Source: 20CM-2-55-15 sp963738025 (GTDB lineage: Bacteria > Acidobacteriota > Terriglobia > 20CM-2-55-15). From it: a stretch of DNA of 64,000 nt. The DNA lies in the NCBI GenBank assembly GCA_963738025.1, contig CAVTWA010000025.1, forward strand, positions 62,001 through 126,000, in the 5' to 3' direction. The notes under the pieces are model-generated. The model saw only the letters and a program-made list of their open reading frames with translations, searched no databases and was not told the DNA's origin. Position numbers and translations under genes: made by a program. Below are positions 7,686 through 15,965 of this stretch, in pieces (the stretch's first letter is position 1; each line of letters starts with the position of its first letter).

Positions 7686-9977
7686 ATGCCCACCTGGAAA
7701 GAGAAACTGGCCAATCGAATGGATCCGCAGATCGCCGAGGAAATCGACGTTTTCGAGACGCAGATGGCGCTTCGGCGCACCGGCAAAATGGACGAAAAGG
7801 TCTTTGCCGAAACCCGTCTTCGCCGCGGATGTTATGGCCAGCGCTACGATAACGGGCATCGGCACGACGGCATCCGAACCCAGGAACTCAACTTCCTGGC
7901 CGCCATGACGAAGGGCCCCGACACGCTCTGGGACGCCCCCGGCATGCAACGCATCAAGATCCCGTTCGGTGGGGTTACCCCCGAGCAATTGGACACGCTT
8001 GCCGAACTCGCCGAGGAGTACGCCGATGGCGTTCTTCACGTCACCACACGTCAGGATTTTCAACTGCACTATGTCCATATCGACGACACACCGAATTTAA
8101 TGCGGCGTCTTGCTGCCGTCGGTATCACGACCCGGGAAGCCTGCGGTAACTCCGTTCGTAATGTAACGGCGTGCCCGATTGCCGGCGTTTGCCGTAGCGA
8201 GGCGTTCGATGTAACGCCGTATGCGAAGGCGTCCGCGAAGTTCATGCTCGGTCATCCCGATGCGCAAGGCTTTGGCCGGAAATTCAAGATCGCTTTCTCG
8301 GGCTGCCGGGAAGAGGCTTGCGCCTTGACCAACATGCACGACATGGGTTGCATCGCGGTCACTCGCAACGAGAATGGCCAGCAGAAGCGCGGATTCGAGG
8401 TCTACGTCGGTGGCGGTCTTGGCGCCGTGCCGCAACAAGCCAAGCTCCTGGAGGCGTTTGTTCCTGAAGATGAACTCCTGCCGTTGACGCAAGCCATTGG
8501 CCGCGTCTTCGCCCGCCTCGGCGAGAAAAAAAATCGCGCCGCGGCGCGCGTCAAGTTTCTGATTACGAAGCTGGGAATCGACGAGTTCCGGCGCCTCGTC
8601 AACGAAGAGCGAAAGATATTGCCCGAGGATGCACGCTGGACAAGCTACATTCCTGGCGTTGCCGAGTACAAAGAGACGCCGCAAAAAGCGCCAGCCGCGC
8701 TCAACGGCCAGCAAAGACCGGAAGGATTTGAAAAGTGGTACGCGACCAACGTCTATCGTCAGAGACAGGAAGGCTACGCGGTTGCTGCCGTCACTCTTCC
8801 TTTAGGCGACTTGACGGCCGCCCAGGCACGGCAGGTCGCGAACATCGCGCGGCGTTTCAGTGGTGACAACCTTCGCACGACGGTGGAACAGAACATCGTG
8901 TTGCGGTGGGTTTCGGAAGCCGATCTTCCCGAACTGTATCGCGAGCTCGTGCGCATCGGATTGGGTGAGCCCGGCGCCGGCACGATACTCGATGTGGTCG
9001 CCTGCCCCGGCACCGACACGTGCAAACTCGGAATCGCTTCCTCGCGCGGACTGGCGGGTGAAATTCGTACCCGGCTTGCCGACCGCCTGTTCACGCTCGA
9101 TGAATCGGTCCGCAATCTTCATATCAAGATCAGCGGCTGTTTCAATTCCTGCGGACAACATCACATTGCCGACCTGGGCTTCTACGGCACAACCCGGACA
9201 ATCGCAAATCGCAAGGTTCCTCATTTTCAGGTCGTGCTCGGAGGCAAATGGCAGGACAACGCCGGCGCGTACGGTCTGGCGATTGGGACCGTGCCTTCAA
9301 AGAAGGTTCCTGACGTGATCGAAACCATCACCGCGCGCTATGTCAGCGAACGCAAAGGAACCGAACGCTTTCAAGACTTCATCAAGCGGATCGGAAAACA
9401 GCAATGCCGCGCGATGATCGAGCCTTTTATGGACGTTCCGGCATACGAGCGCGATCCTTCCCTGTATTCCGATTGGGGCGACCCCCGGGAATTCACTATC
9501 GGTGATATGGGCACTGGCGAATGCGCCGGTGAAGTCATTTCCGCCACTCAGTTCGATCTTGCAGATGCGGAACGAATGGTCTTCGAAGGACAGATTCACC
9601 TGGAAAACGAAAATTACGGGCAGGCCGATGCGCTGGCTTATCGCGCGATGACTCAGGCGGCGCTGTCGCTCATCAAGACGCAATCCCTGGATGTTCCCGA
9701 TAATCCGGATACGGTGGTGAGCGAATTCCGCCGGCGATTCTACGATACCGGGCTGCTCGGTGATCGTTACGCAGGAAATAAGTTCGCGGAGTACCTGTTC
9801 CACCGGCATGATGCGCCTCCACCAACGCATACGCGCGATCAGGCGTATCGTATCGTCGAGGAAGCGCAGCTTTTCATCGAGGCTACGTATGCATGCCACG
9901 ACTCGCTCGCTGAGCGTGGTGCCTCGAGTCCGGTCTTTGCAAATCTTCCGTCGGGGAAGGCTGCCGGAAAGCTGTAA
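7686..9977 (+). CDS. Siroheme nitrite/sulfite reductase with C-terminal helical extension
   Basis: A 763-residue cytoplasmic enzyme of the ferredoxin-type nitrite/sulfite reductase family, reducing nitrite to ammonia or sulfite to sulfide by six electrons. It has the duplicated ferrodoxin-like half domains plus the Fe4S4-siroheme ligands: Cys440 and Cys446 in CPGTDTC, Cys485 and Cys489 in GCFNSC. Residues about 600-763 form an additional mainly helical domain (ECAGEVISATQFDLADAER onward) that reads like a HEPN-type bundle and is beyond the usual 550-600-residue catalytic core. The start follows GAGGGAGCCTG. It is divergent from modBC, which suggests nitrate/nitrite assimilation (Mo for nitrate reductase), but sulfite is equally compatible with the sequence. 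Confidence 0.88.
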   Translation: MPTWKEKLANRMDPQIAEEIDVFETQMALRRTGKMDEKVFAETRLRRGCYGQRYDNGHRHDGIRTQELNFLAAMTKGPDTLWDAPGMQRIKIPFGGVTPEQLDTLAELAEEYADGVLHVTTRQDFQLHYVHIDDTPNLMRRLAAVGITTREACGNSVRNVTACPIAGVCRSEAFDVTPYAKASAKFMLGHPDAQGFGRKFKIAFSGCREEACALTNMHDMGCIAVTRNENGQQKRGFEVYVGGGLGAVPQQAKLLEAFVPEDELLPLTQAIGRVFARLGEKKNRAAARVKFLITKLGIDEFRRLVNEERKILPEDARWTSYIPGVAEYKETPQKAPAALNGQQRPEGFEKWYATNVYRQRQEGYAVAAVTLPLGDLTAAQARQVANIARRFSGDNLRTTVEQNIVLRWVSEADLPELYRELVRIGLGEPGAGTILDVVACPGTDTCKLGIASSRGLAGEIRTRLADRLFTLDESVRNLHIKISGCFNSCGQHHIADLGFYGTTRTIANRKVPHFQVVLGGKWQDNAGAYGLAIGTVPSKKVPDVIETITARYVSERKGTERFQDFIKRIGKQQCRAMIEPFMDVPAYERDPSLYSDWGDPREFTIGDMGTGECAGEVISATQFDLADAERMVFEGQIHLENENYGQADALAYRAMTQAALSLIKTQSLDVPDNPDTVVSEFRRRFYDTGLLGDRYAGNKFAEYLFHRHDAPPPTHTRDQAYRIVEEAQLFIEATYACHDSLAERGASSPVFANLPSGKAAGKL

Positions 9978-10505
9978 TGGAACTGCAGCGCCTGGGGATC
10001 AAGTTTTTCGTCGCCGATCCCGGACCGATAAAACTCGACGAGTTCATTCCACTGTTTCACCGGTGGATTCAGGAGCAGGCTATCGAGGGCCACCTCCTGA
10101 TTGACGTTCACGATTACAGCCACATCCAAAACGGCCCCGGCATTCTCCTCGTGGCACACGAGGGCAATTTCAGCATCGATATGTCGGATGGCCGGCCTGG
10201 ACTCTACTATTACCGGAAAACACCGACCGCGCTCCCGGCTGACGGCCATATCGCTATGATTCTCAAGTCCGGCGCTCGCCGCGCGCCGCTTGCTGGAGAA
10301 AGACGCGAAATTGAAATTCAGGACGGATGAATTCGTTGTGATCGCGAACGATCGCTTGGAGGCGCCAAACACGGACGAGACCTTCGACGCGGTTCAGCCC
10401 GCCATTCTGAGCGCTTTACGGGAAGTGTTCGGGCAATCTTCTTTCAAGCTGACCCGCGCCAGCACCGATCCCAAAGAGCGCCTGGCCGTCCTCGTACAAC
10501 TTTAA
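9977..10505 (+). CDS. Conserved-looking partner of the reductase, split by a frameshift
   Basis: The ATG overlaps the last base of the reductase stop (TAATG), so the two are likely co-translated. The first frame runs 9977-10330 and reads sensibly to about IAMILKS, then turns into Arg-rich nonsense. From about 10280 another frame (ending 10505) continues naturally as LLEKDAKLKFRTDEFVVIAND and on to the end. The joined product is about 175 residues, soluble, without known motifs. The shift falls within a GC-rich run at 10272-10295. It could be a sequencing error, since both halves look selected. The function is unknown, but the tight coupling suggests a role tied to the reductase. Confidence 0.6.
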
Positions 10506-10542
10506 TCTGTTTTTCGGTTTAAGCCGCGGAGCGGCGGCAGCG

Positions 10543-10907
10543 TTACCGCCGTCTGCCTGGTGAAGTTCGAATCAGGACCGTCGCTCTGTGTTTCTTCAGC
10601 GGCTGCCCTGGATCGATGGTCCCTGGGGAAAAGAAATGATTGCTGGAATAAGCCAGCGCCATCACGGGATCCCGAGGGTCCGGACTTCTGGGGTGAACAA
10701 TCGAGTAGGCTTTATAGCGGATCCTGGCGCCGCCAGTCGTCGCGCTGCGACATCCATTCGATAGAACGCCAGCACTTGCCCTGTTTCCACATCGATCGCA
10801 ACGGCGGCTCCCTGCCGATGAATCATCGACTCGTCGATGATTCGCTGAAGGTTTTCGCTGGCCGGGAGAAGGATTCGATAGAGCAGGAACGCGTAAGTCA
10901 AGAACAC
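10543..10907 (-). pseudogene. Remnant of a penicillin-binding-protein transpeptidase
   Basis: Two frames hold recognisable transpeptidase pieces. Frame one (start 10907) gives GAAVAIDVETGQVLAFYR and AARRLAAPGSAIKP, which match the N-terminal strand and the region leading to the SxxK serine of class B PBP/FtsI-like proteins. Frame two gives VHPRSPDPRDPVMALAYSSNHFF, which resembles the block around the second (SxN) motif. About 30-40 residues expected between them are missing, and both ends are lost. It therefore cannot make a working enzyme. It lies next to a repeat cluster, which fits deletion by rearrangement. Confidence 0.6.
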
Positions 10908-10991
10908 GCGGGTACGATATCGCAGGAGCTGTAGTCGACGAAGAGATTACCCACAAAAAGGCAAAAACGAATTAAGAACAATTTGCCCTCC

Positions 10992-11226
10992 GTTTTAGTT
11001 TTTTTAACCAGCTTTTTGGAAGAAAACGACAAACCCTATCGGTCCGAGTTGATTTTTCGCCAGGACATAGAAATCGGGGAAGTCCCCGCCTAAGCTAGGC
11101 GGGGATCCTTCGCTGCGCGGCACCCCGCCTAACTTATGCGGGGATTGGACTCCCTCACATTCACATCAAAACATTTGGGCACCACGCACACGTCCTTCCG
11201 CTGTTTGGTTGCGGCGTAGCCGCGCT
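10992..11226. repeat. Long intergenic repeat, copy A (next to a TIGR03435 gene)
   Basis: Shares ordered blocks with 51974-52149: GTTTTAGTTTTTTTAAC (10992-11008), GTTGATTTTTCG plus CAGGA, GAAAT-GGGGAA, a CCCCGCCT/AGGCGGGG palindrome (11084-11104), CTCCCTCACA, and GGTTGCGGCGTAGCCGCGCT (11207-11226). Copy A has a second palindrome (11123-11143) and extra bases. Both copies lie next to the 3' end of a TIGR03435-family gene, but in opposite orientation relative to that gene. No coding potential was seen in the 10957-11269 gap. Confidence 0.75.
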
Positions 11227-11269
11227 GTGCCTTTATGTGGCTGATCTCTTTGTCGAACGGAGCCGGACT

Positions 11270-12268
11270 CTAATTTTCGGTCGGCTTCTGCACCGAATCC
11301 ACGACCAGTACTGGCACAGGGCCTTTCGAGGATTCCAGTTTCAAGCCAAGTTCTTGAATTGCCGTAAAAAGCGACGGAACAGGATCCGCTGATGCTGGCG
11401 GGGCTATGGCCGGTCCGGCTCCGCCCGGAGGCGCGCCCGGCAGTGGGCCGAACGGCGTGCCGCCGTTCAGTGCGGGCGCCGCAAGACCCTCAGGACTGAA
11501 CTGCAGCTGAAAATCAAACAGTCCTTTCAAGTCGGTTTTGTCGATGATGGGACGGCCGACCTGGTTTTGAAGCATGTTTATCAAGTTGGGCAGAGGCACC
11601 GCCGTGGCCCGCATCGTGAATCCGGTCGGAGAAAACATCATCGCCATGGCGCCCCTAGGCATCGTGAAGTTGGAATCGAAAGGATTCCCGCGCTGGCCGG
11701 GGCCGCCAAATGGCGGAGGTGGGGGCGCGGGCGCAACTGGCGCAGGCCCGCACGGTTGCGGCGCCCCCTGCGGAACCGCCAGGGGTGTCTGATCTTCGGA
11801 CGCCTTCAGCTTCGGCCCGTCTTTCGCCACAATCAGGTTATAGATCGGCAGTTCACGCGTCTCCATATGCGCCTTGAGCTGAAACCGACTCTCCAGCATC
11901 GACTGGATCATGAGCTGTAATTGCTCTCGTGAAAGAACCCCGCCGCTGCAATCCGCGGTCGCCTGGATGTCGTAACGGTCCGAATCGATCCAGGCCGGCC
12001 CGCCGACGATTTGAATTTGCGGACTTGGCGTTCCCGCCGACGGCCGCTGGAAAGCGTTTTGCAAAAGCATCCTCAGAGGTGCGCCTGTCATCGTGTACCG
12101 GTCGCCGCGAGCGCCGCCGCCGCGTATGCCGAGATTGTTCGGCGCGCTCGGTTTAATCGAAATGACCTCGAAGGACGGCTTCGGCACCGGCGACGTTTGG
12201 GATAACAGAGGAACTACTGCGAAGATAAATGCGGCTATCAGTAATACGACTTTACCGGTTTTTCTCAT
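11270..12268 (-). CDS. TIGR03435-family exported protein
   Basis: A 332-residue protein with a signal peptide (residues about 1-23) followed by the family core: FEVISIKPS, then LRMLLQNAFQ, GGPAWIDSDRYDIQA, SMLESRFQLKAHMETRELPIYNLIVAKDGPKL in pieces, and the closing VLVVDSVQKPTEN. TIGR03435 proteins form large paralogous families in acidobacteria, are predicted to be exported, and have no assigned biochemical function. A Pro/Gly/Ala-rich insert (about residues 165-200) and a second one near 270-295 are low-complexity linkers. GAGGAGGG precedes the ATG. It is flanked downstream by a long repeat. Confidence 0.88.
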   Translation of the reverse strand: MRKTGKVVLLIAAFIFAVVPLLSQTSPVPKPSFEVISIKPSAPNNLGIRGGGARGDRYTMTGAPLRMLLQNAFQRPSAGTPSPQIQIVGGPAWIDSDRYDIQATADCSGGVLSREQLQLMIQSMLESRFQLKAHMETRELPIYNLIVAKDGPKLKASEDQTPLAVPQGAPQPCGPAPVAPAPPPPPFGGPGQRGNPFDSNFTMPRGAMAMMFSPTGFTMRATAVPLPNLINMLQNQVGRPIIDKTDLKGLFDFQLQFSPEGLAAPALNGGTPFGPLPGAPPGGAGPAIAPPASADPVPSLFTAIQELGLKLESSKGPVPVLVVDSVQKPTEN

Positions 12269-12374
12269 CAGGCCCTCCTCACCCCTCTTATAGACACCGG
12301 ATTTGCATTTTCCGCTGAATAAAATTCACTGTCATCTCCTGGACCGGACGGCGGGCGGAAAGGCGTCGCGGGTT

Positions 12375-12421
12375 TTGATTATGGCAGCATCATGGTATAC
12401 TATATCGTTAATCGATATACC
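12375..12421 (+). promoter_or_regulatory. Promoter with overlapping 28-bp operator-like palindrome
   Basis: TTGATT at 12375-12380 and TATACT at 12396-12401 form a -35/-10 pair with a short 15-base spacer. The -10 lies inside an imperfect inverted repeat (12394-12421) with arms beginning GGTATA and ending TATACC and an inner ATCG/CGAT match. Such A/T-rich dyads over a -10 are typical of dimeric repressor operators, for example of the PadR type common in acidobacteria. The identity of the regulator is speculation. Confidence 0.4.
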
Positions 12422-12433
12422 GATGGAGGACCT

Positions 12434-12661
12434 ATGGCGCGTTCGTTTCGCTTTCCGCGTGTCACAATCGTAGTGATGATATTAGGTTATCTGGCGACCG
12501 TTCTCGCGATCGAAATGGGAAAAACCGTTGCAACGGGGAAGCCGGCAAATGCAACTTCGCTTTACTCGATGTTTCGTCCGGTGCTGAGCCTCGTGGCTGT
12601 CCCGTTCGTTGTTGCAGGTGTGGGCTACCTTATATCGTTCCTGCGAAATCACCGGGCTTGA
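12434..12661 (+). CDS. Small two-helix membrane protein
   Basis: A 75-residue protein with two hydrophobic segments (VTIVVMILGYLATVLAI and FRPVLSLVAVPFVVAGVGYLISFL) and short polar ends; no family recognised. The frame is open back to 12392, but ATG 12434 is preferred because GGAGG lies five bases upstream. It precedes the sensor kinase by 138 bases and may share its regulation, though a separate promoter candidate lies in that gap. It may be an accessory subunit of the sensor, which is an inference from position only. Confidence 0.65.
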   Translation: MARSFRFPRVTIVVMILGYLATVLAIEMGKTVATGKPANATSLYSMFRPVLSLVAVPFVVAGVGYLISFLRNHRA

Positions 12662-12744
12662 GGTAGGAGGGGCAATCTATAACCGGGCCCTGGACATTGC
12701 TGAAATCCCTCTTTCGGATGAGCCAAATCCCTCCGCTCAGTGGA

Positions 12745-12772
12745 TTGCAGATTTCACGTAAGGCGCTAGAAT
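12745..12772 (+). promoter_or_regulatory. Candidate sigma-70 promoter for the two-component pair
   Basis: TTGCAG at 12745-12750 and TAGAAT at 12767-12772 are separated by 16 bases and lie just upstream of the kinase ribosome-binding site (TTGGAGGTGG). Confidence 0.4.
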
Positions 12773-12799
12773 CGCACTCCTGTTGGAGGTGGTTGCACC

Positions 12800-14074
12800 A
12801 TGGGATTGCGCAGGCTTTACTTCGTCGATGCCTGGCTGATGCTGATCGTGGGTTTTGCATTCTGGGGCTACGGTAACGCTTCCGTGGCATCTCGATTATT
12901 TGGAATCGATTACCCGACTGACTTCTCCGTTCAGCATATGAGCGACTGGCGCGCTATTTCGTTCACCGGAACATTCGGAGGTGCGCTGATGGCCTTCGGA
13001 TTCGCTACCCTTGCTATCGCAACGATCGCTGATGAGAGGTTTCACTGGCGCGCGGCGGGTTATTTCGTGACAGCCCATTTCTTTTTGGGTTTTGTGGTGT
13101 TTGCAAAGGAGACAGCGCTATGGGACACGAAGGCAGGATTCCTTCTCGTGGACATTACTGCTTTTCCCGGCGCAGGATACCTGTACTTCCTATTCTCGAA
13201 CTTTGCCAGGAACGGTCGCCATGCCGGCACTCCGCAGGAGCACCGTATTCGCGAACTCGCGAGACAGGAAGAGCGGAACCGGCTGGGACAGGATCTGCAC
13301 GACTCGGTTAAACAGCAGATCTATTCGATCCAGACCAACCTTGCAGCAGCTGAGACCCGATGGGCGACCGATTTTACCGGAGCGCAGGAAGCCGTCCAGC
13401 AATCGCGCGCCCTGGCGCGCGATGCGATGGCCGAAATGACCGCACTCCTGGATCGCCTCCGTCACGATCCTGTTGAAAGCGTCGGGCTCGCCGAGGCGCT
13501 TCGACGCCAGTGCGAAGCGTTGCGTTATCAAACGGGGACCGAAGTGACGATGGACATCGGGAAGCTGCCCGGCGCCGGATTCGTTCAGCCCGAAGCGATG
13601 ACGGCGATATTTCGTATCGCTCAAGAGGCCCTGGCGAACGCCGGCAGACATGCACGTCCGAAACATGTGCGCGTAAAAATAGGAATCGAGGAGAATTCGA
13701 ATACATTTGCTTTAGTTGTGACAGATGACGGCATGGGATTCGATAGTGAGTCCACCAGGTACGGTATGGGACTGGCCAACATCAAAGAACGCGCATGCGA
13801 GCTCGACGCGGCATTGACCATCGAGAGCCGCCCCGGTGAGGGTTGCACAATCGTGTTAGAAGTTCCGCTGTCGAAGCGAAGTGCGCAGGACTCCGCACAG
13901 CACCAGCTCGGCCTGATCGCGATGACGATTTGCCTGGTGCCGATGAGTGTGGTCGCTCTCGGATTCCGAGGCTGGATTTCCTATTTATGGCCGCTCGGAA
14001 CGATATGCCTCGCCGTGGCGTTCTTTCACATTTACATGCTGGCAAAAATTCAATGGGCCTCGGCAAAATCATAA
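12800..14074 (+). CDS. NarL-type sensor histidine kinase with C-terminal membrane segments
   Basis: A 424-residue membrane sensor. Four or five hydrophobic segments fill residues 1-145. A HisKA_3 dimerisation domain follows, with the phosphoacceptor His167 in LGQDLHDSVKQQIY, then an HATPase_c domain with the N-box in AQEALANAGRHA, a DDGMGFD G1 box and GMGLANIKERA. Unusually, after the ATPase domain the protein continues into about 50 residues with two more hydrophobic segments (IAMTICLVPMSVVALGF and LWPLGTICLAVAFFHIYML). Most relatives end at the ATPase domain. The start is well supported by TTGGAGG. The response regulator starts inside its 3' end. Confidence 0.88.
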   Translation: MGLRRLYFVDAWLMLIVGFAFWGYGNASVASRLFGIDYPTDFSVQHMSDWRAISFTGTFGGALMAFGFATLAIATIADERFHWRAAGYFVTAHFFLGFVVFAKETALWDTKAGFLLVDITAFPGAGYLYFLFSNFARNGRHAGTPQEHRIRELARQEERNRLGQDLHDSVKQQIYSIQTNLAAAETRWATDFTGAQEAVQQSRALARDAMAEMTALLDRLRHDPVESVGLAEALRRQCEALRYQTGTEVTMDIGKLPGAGFVQPEAMTAIFRIAQEALANAGRHARPKHVRVKIGIEENSNTFALVVTDDGMGFDSESTRYGMGLANIKERACELDAALTIESRPGEGCTIVLEVPLSKRSAQDSAQHQLGLIAMTICLVPMSVVALGFRGWISYLWPLGTICLAVAFFHIYMLAKIQWASAKS

Positions 14075-14685
14075 GGGTGGCGTTATGCGACGATCACAAG
14101 GTCGTCACACATGCGCTGCGGACTTTTTTCGAATCGTTTCCAGATATTCGAGTCGGCGGCATTGCTGTGAACGGTGAGGACCTCCTCGAACGGCTGCCGC
14201 ACTGGCCGAGACCAGACGTCGTCATTGTGGACCTCGCGATGCCGGGAGGAATGGATGGCATCCAAACCACCCAGCATCTGGTGCAGGCATATCCGGAGGT
14301 GCGTGTCATCGCATTGACGGCCTCCACAGACGATGCCCGGATGGCCGCGGTCCTTCGTGCCGGCGCATTCGGCTATATTCGCAAAGACGCAGACCCTGAA
14401 CTGCTTCTGCAGGCGGTCCGCTGCGTCGCGAATGGCCGTCCGTTCGTCGATCCCGCAGCAGCAGGCAAAGTCATGACCGGCGCTGCCTCAATACAATTGA
14501 CGCAACGCGAAATTGAGGTCCTTCTCCAGCTTTCAAGCGGCCTGACTAATCGCGAAATCGGAGTGCGGCTTTTCATAAGTGAAGAAACCGTTAAAACGCA
14601 CGTCGCTCACCTTCTGGCCAAGCTACAACTTCAGAACCGAGGGCAACTCACCGCGTACGCCATCAAACACGGCATGCAGATTTGA
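14053..14685 (+). CDS. LuxR/NarL-family response regulator
   Basis: A receiver domain (residues about 8-120) with DD in VALCDDHK, phosphoacceptor Asp in VVIVDLAMPGG, and the conserved Thr and Lys in ALTAS and IRKDA, followed by a LuxR helix-turn-helix (LTQREIEVLLQLSSGLTNREIG and EETVKTHVAHLLAKL). It activates or represses target promoters after phosphotransfer from the kinase encoded just upstream. The ATG at 14053 overlaps the kinase gene by 22 bases; GTG at 14077 is an alternative. A longer frame back to 13843 is only an antisense-free shadow of the kinase coding region. Confidence 0.9.
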   Translation: MGLGKIIRVALCDDHKVVTHALRTFFESFPDIRVGGIAVNGEDLLERLPHWPRPDVVIVDLAMPGGMDGIQTTQHLVQAYPEVRVIALTASTDDARMAAVLRAGAFGYIRKDADPELLLQAVRCVANGRPFVDPAAAGKVMTGAASIQLTQREIEVLLQLSSGLTNREIGVRLFISEETVKTHVAHLLAKLQLQNRGQLTAYAIKHGMQI

Positions 14686-15130
14686 GAATATAGGACGTAT
14701 AAGCGGGGCGGGCGCCCGGATCGTTAGATGGTGAAGATCCAGTTTTTCACATCGACATTGACGTTTATTCAAATAAACCAAACATTATGCGGAGCTAAAG
14801 TGTAGCTGGGTTGTCGTCGGCCTGAAAACAGGCGCGAAAATCGCGACTCTGATCACGGACGTAACGGCCATGATGCAGGAGTGGCAGCGCTTATTTCGTT
14901 GATTTCATGAAGAGCGAGCGGCATTTGATGATGCGGTGCGCTTCGTGGGACCGCGCCAATGTCGACTGAAGATGCCGGACAGCCCGGTCTCAAAAACGCG
15001 CATCCCGTTCGACGAATTTTGAAATATCAGGGACGAGCGTGCGGATAGCTGGAATATCGCGCCAGGCAAAGCTTTAATATAAGGACGCACGTTGGACTCG
15101 TCGCAATTGCGTGTAAACTAACGGAATCAA
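14686..15130. other. Non-coding gap holding a decayed repeat
   Basis: No credible gene. Positions 14911-15045 align with the reverse complement of about 33220-33360: both carry GTGCGCTTCG-GGACCGCG, CTGAAG-TG-CCGG, and CCCGGTCTCAAAAACGC-CATCC-TTCGACG. At 33 kb this sequence runs into the C-terminal domain of a GH13 enzyme. Here it is only a fragment with many substitutions. Confidence 0.5.
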
Positions 15131-15907
15131 ATGTATAGCCTGGAGAGTTTCGGAAAATCCGACGTCGGTTGCAGGCGAGAGATCAACGAGGACAGTTTCC
15201 TGGTTGATGACGAGCTCGGTTTGTACATTGTGGCCGACGGCATGGGAGGACAAAATGCCGGCGAGGTCGCCTCGCGGATGGCCGTCGATGTTGTGGCACG
15301 GTTCATCAGCCGAAGCCGCGACTCCGATGGGCTAACCTGGCCTTTCGGAATCGATGCGGAATTGTCCGTGAACGGCAATCGAATCCGAACCGCAGTCATG
15401 ATGGCCAATCGGCGTGTCTGGAAAGAAGCCGACAGTAAGCAGGAGTTCACGGGAATGGGCACGACCATTGTGACCGTCCTGGCCGAGCACGGCGTTTTGA
15501 CTTTCTGCAGCGCCGGAGACAGCCGGGTCTACCGGATTCGAGATCGCGGAATCGAACAGCTCACAACGGATGATTCCTGGATTCAGGCAGCCGTCCTGGC
15601 CGGAGCAACGATCAACGATCGTTTACAGCAACACCCGATGAGAAACCTGGTCACGAAAGCCGTGGGGGCCAAGGAAACCATCGATCTGGATATTGCCGAA
15701 ACGCCTTTCCGGAACGGCGATCTGTATCTTTTGTGTTCCGATGGACTCCACGGAATGGTTCCTGACGGGAAAATTCTGGAAATCGTCCTTGCAACGAAAG
15801 GCGATTTGGCAAGAGCGGTTGGCAACCTGATCGCAGCCGCCAATGCCTCTGGTGGTAAGGACAACGTAACAGCCTTGCTTCTCCGCTGCAACTCCTCCGG
15901 AGAATAG
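15131..15907 (+). CDS. PP2C-family Ser/Thr protein phosphatase
   Basis: A 258-residue cytoplasmic metal-dependent phosphatase of the Stp/PrpC type. The metal-binding motifs are present: RREINEDSF near residue 18, VADGMGGQNAGEVAS (about 36-50), GMGTT, FCSAGDSRVYRI, LLCSDGLHGMV and the final GGKDNVTALLL. Such phosphatases reverse the action of Hanks-type kinases, and the next gene (58 bases downstream, same strand) encodes one, so the two probably form a kinase/phosphatase switch. No signal peptide or extra domain. Confidence 0.92.
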   Translation: MYSLESFGKSDVGCRREINEDSFLVDDELGLYIVADGMGGQNAGEVASRMAVDVVARFISRSRDSDGLTWPFGIDAELSVNGNRIRTAVMMANRRVWKEADSKQEFTGMGTTIVTVLAEHGVLTFCSAGDSRVYRIRDRGIEQLTTDDSWIQAAVLAGATINDRLQQHPMRNLVTKAVGAKETIDLDIAETPFRNGDLYLLCSDGLHGMVPDGKILEIVLATKGDLARAVGNLIAAANASGGKDNVTALLLRCNSSGE

Positions 15908-15965
15908 CGGGAAGCCTTTGTAGTTCAAGTTCGGACTCGGTCATTTCGACCGTGCGGGATAGTTA

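Noticed and set aside
13843..14052. 70-residue N-terminal extension of the response regulator
   Set aside because: It lies wholly within the kinase coding sequence and is Arg-rich nonsense; the receiver domain begins right after ATG 14053.
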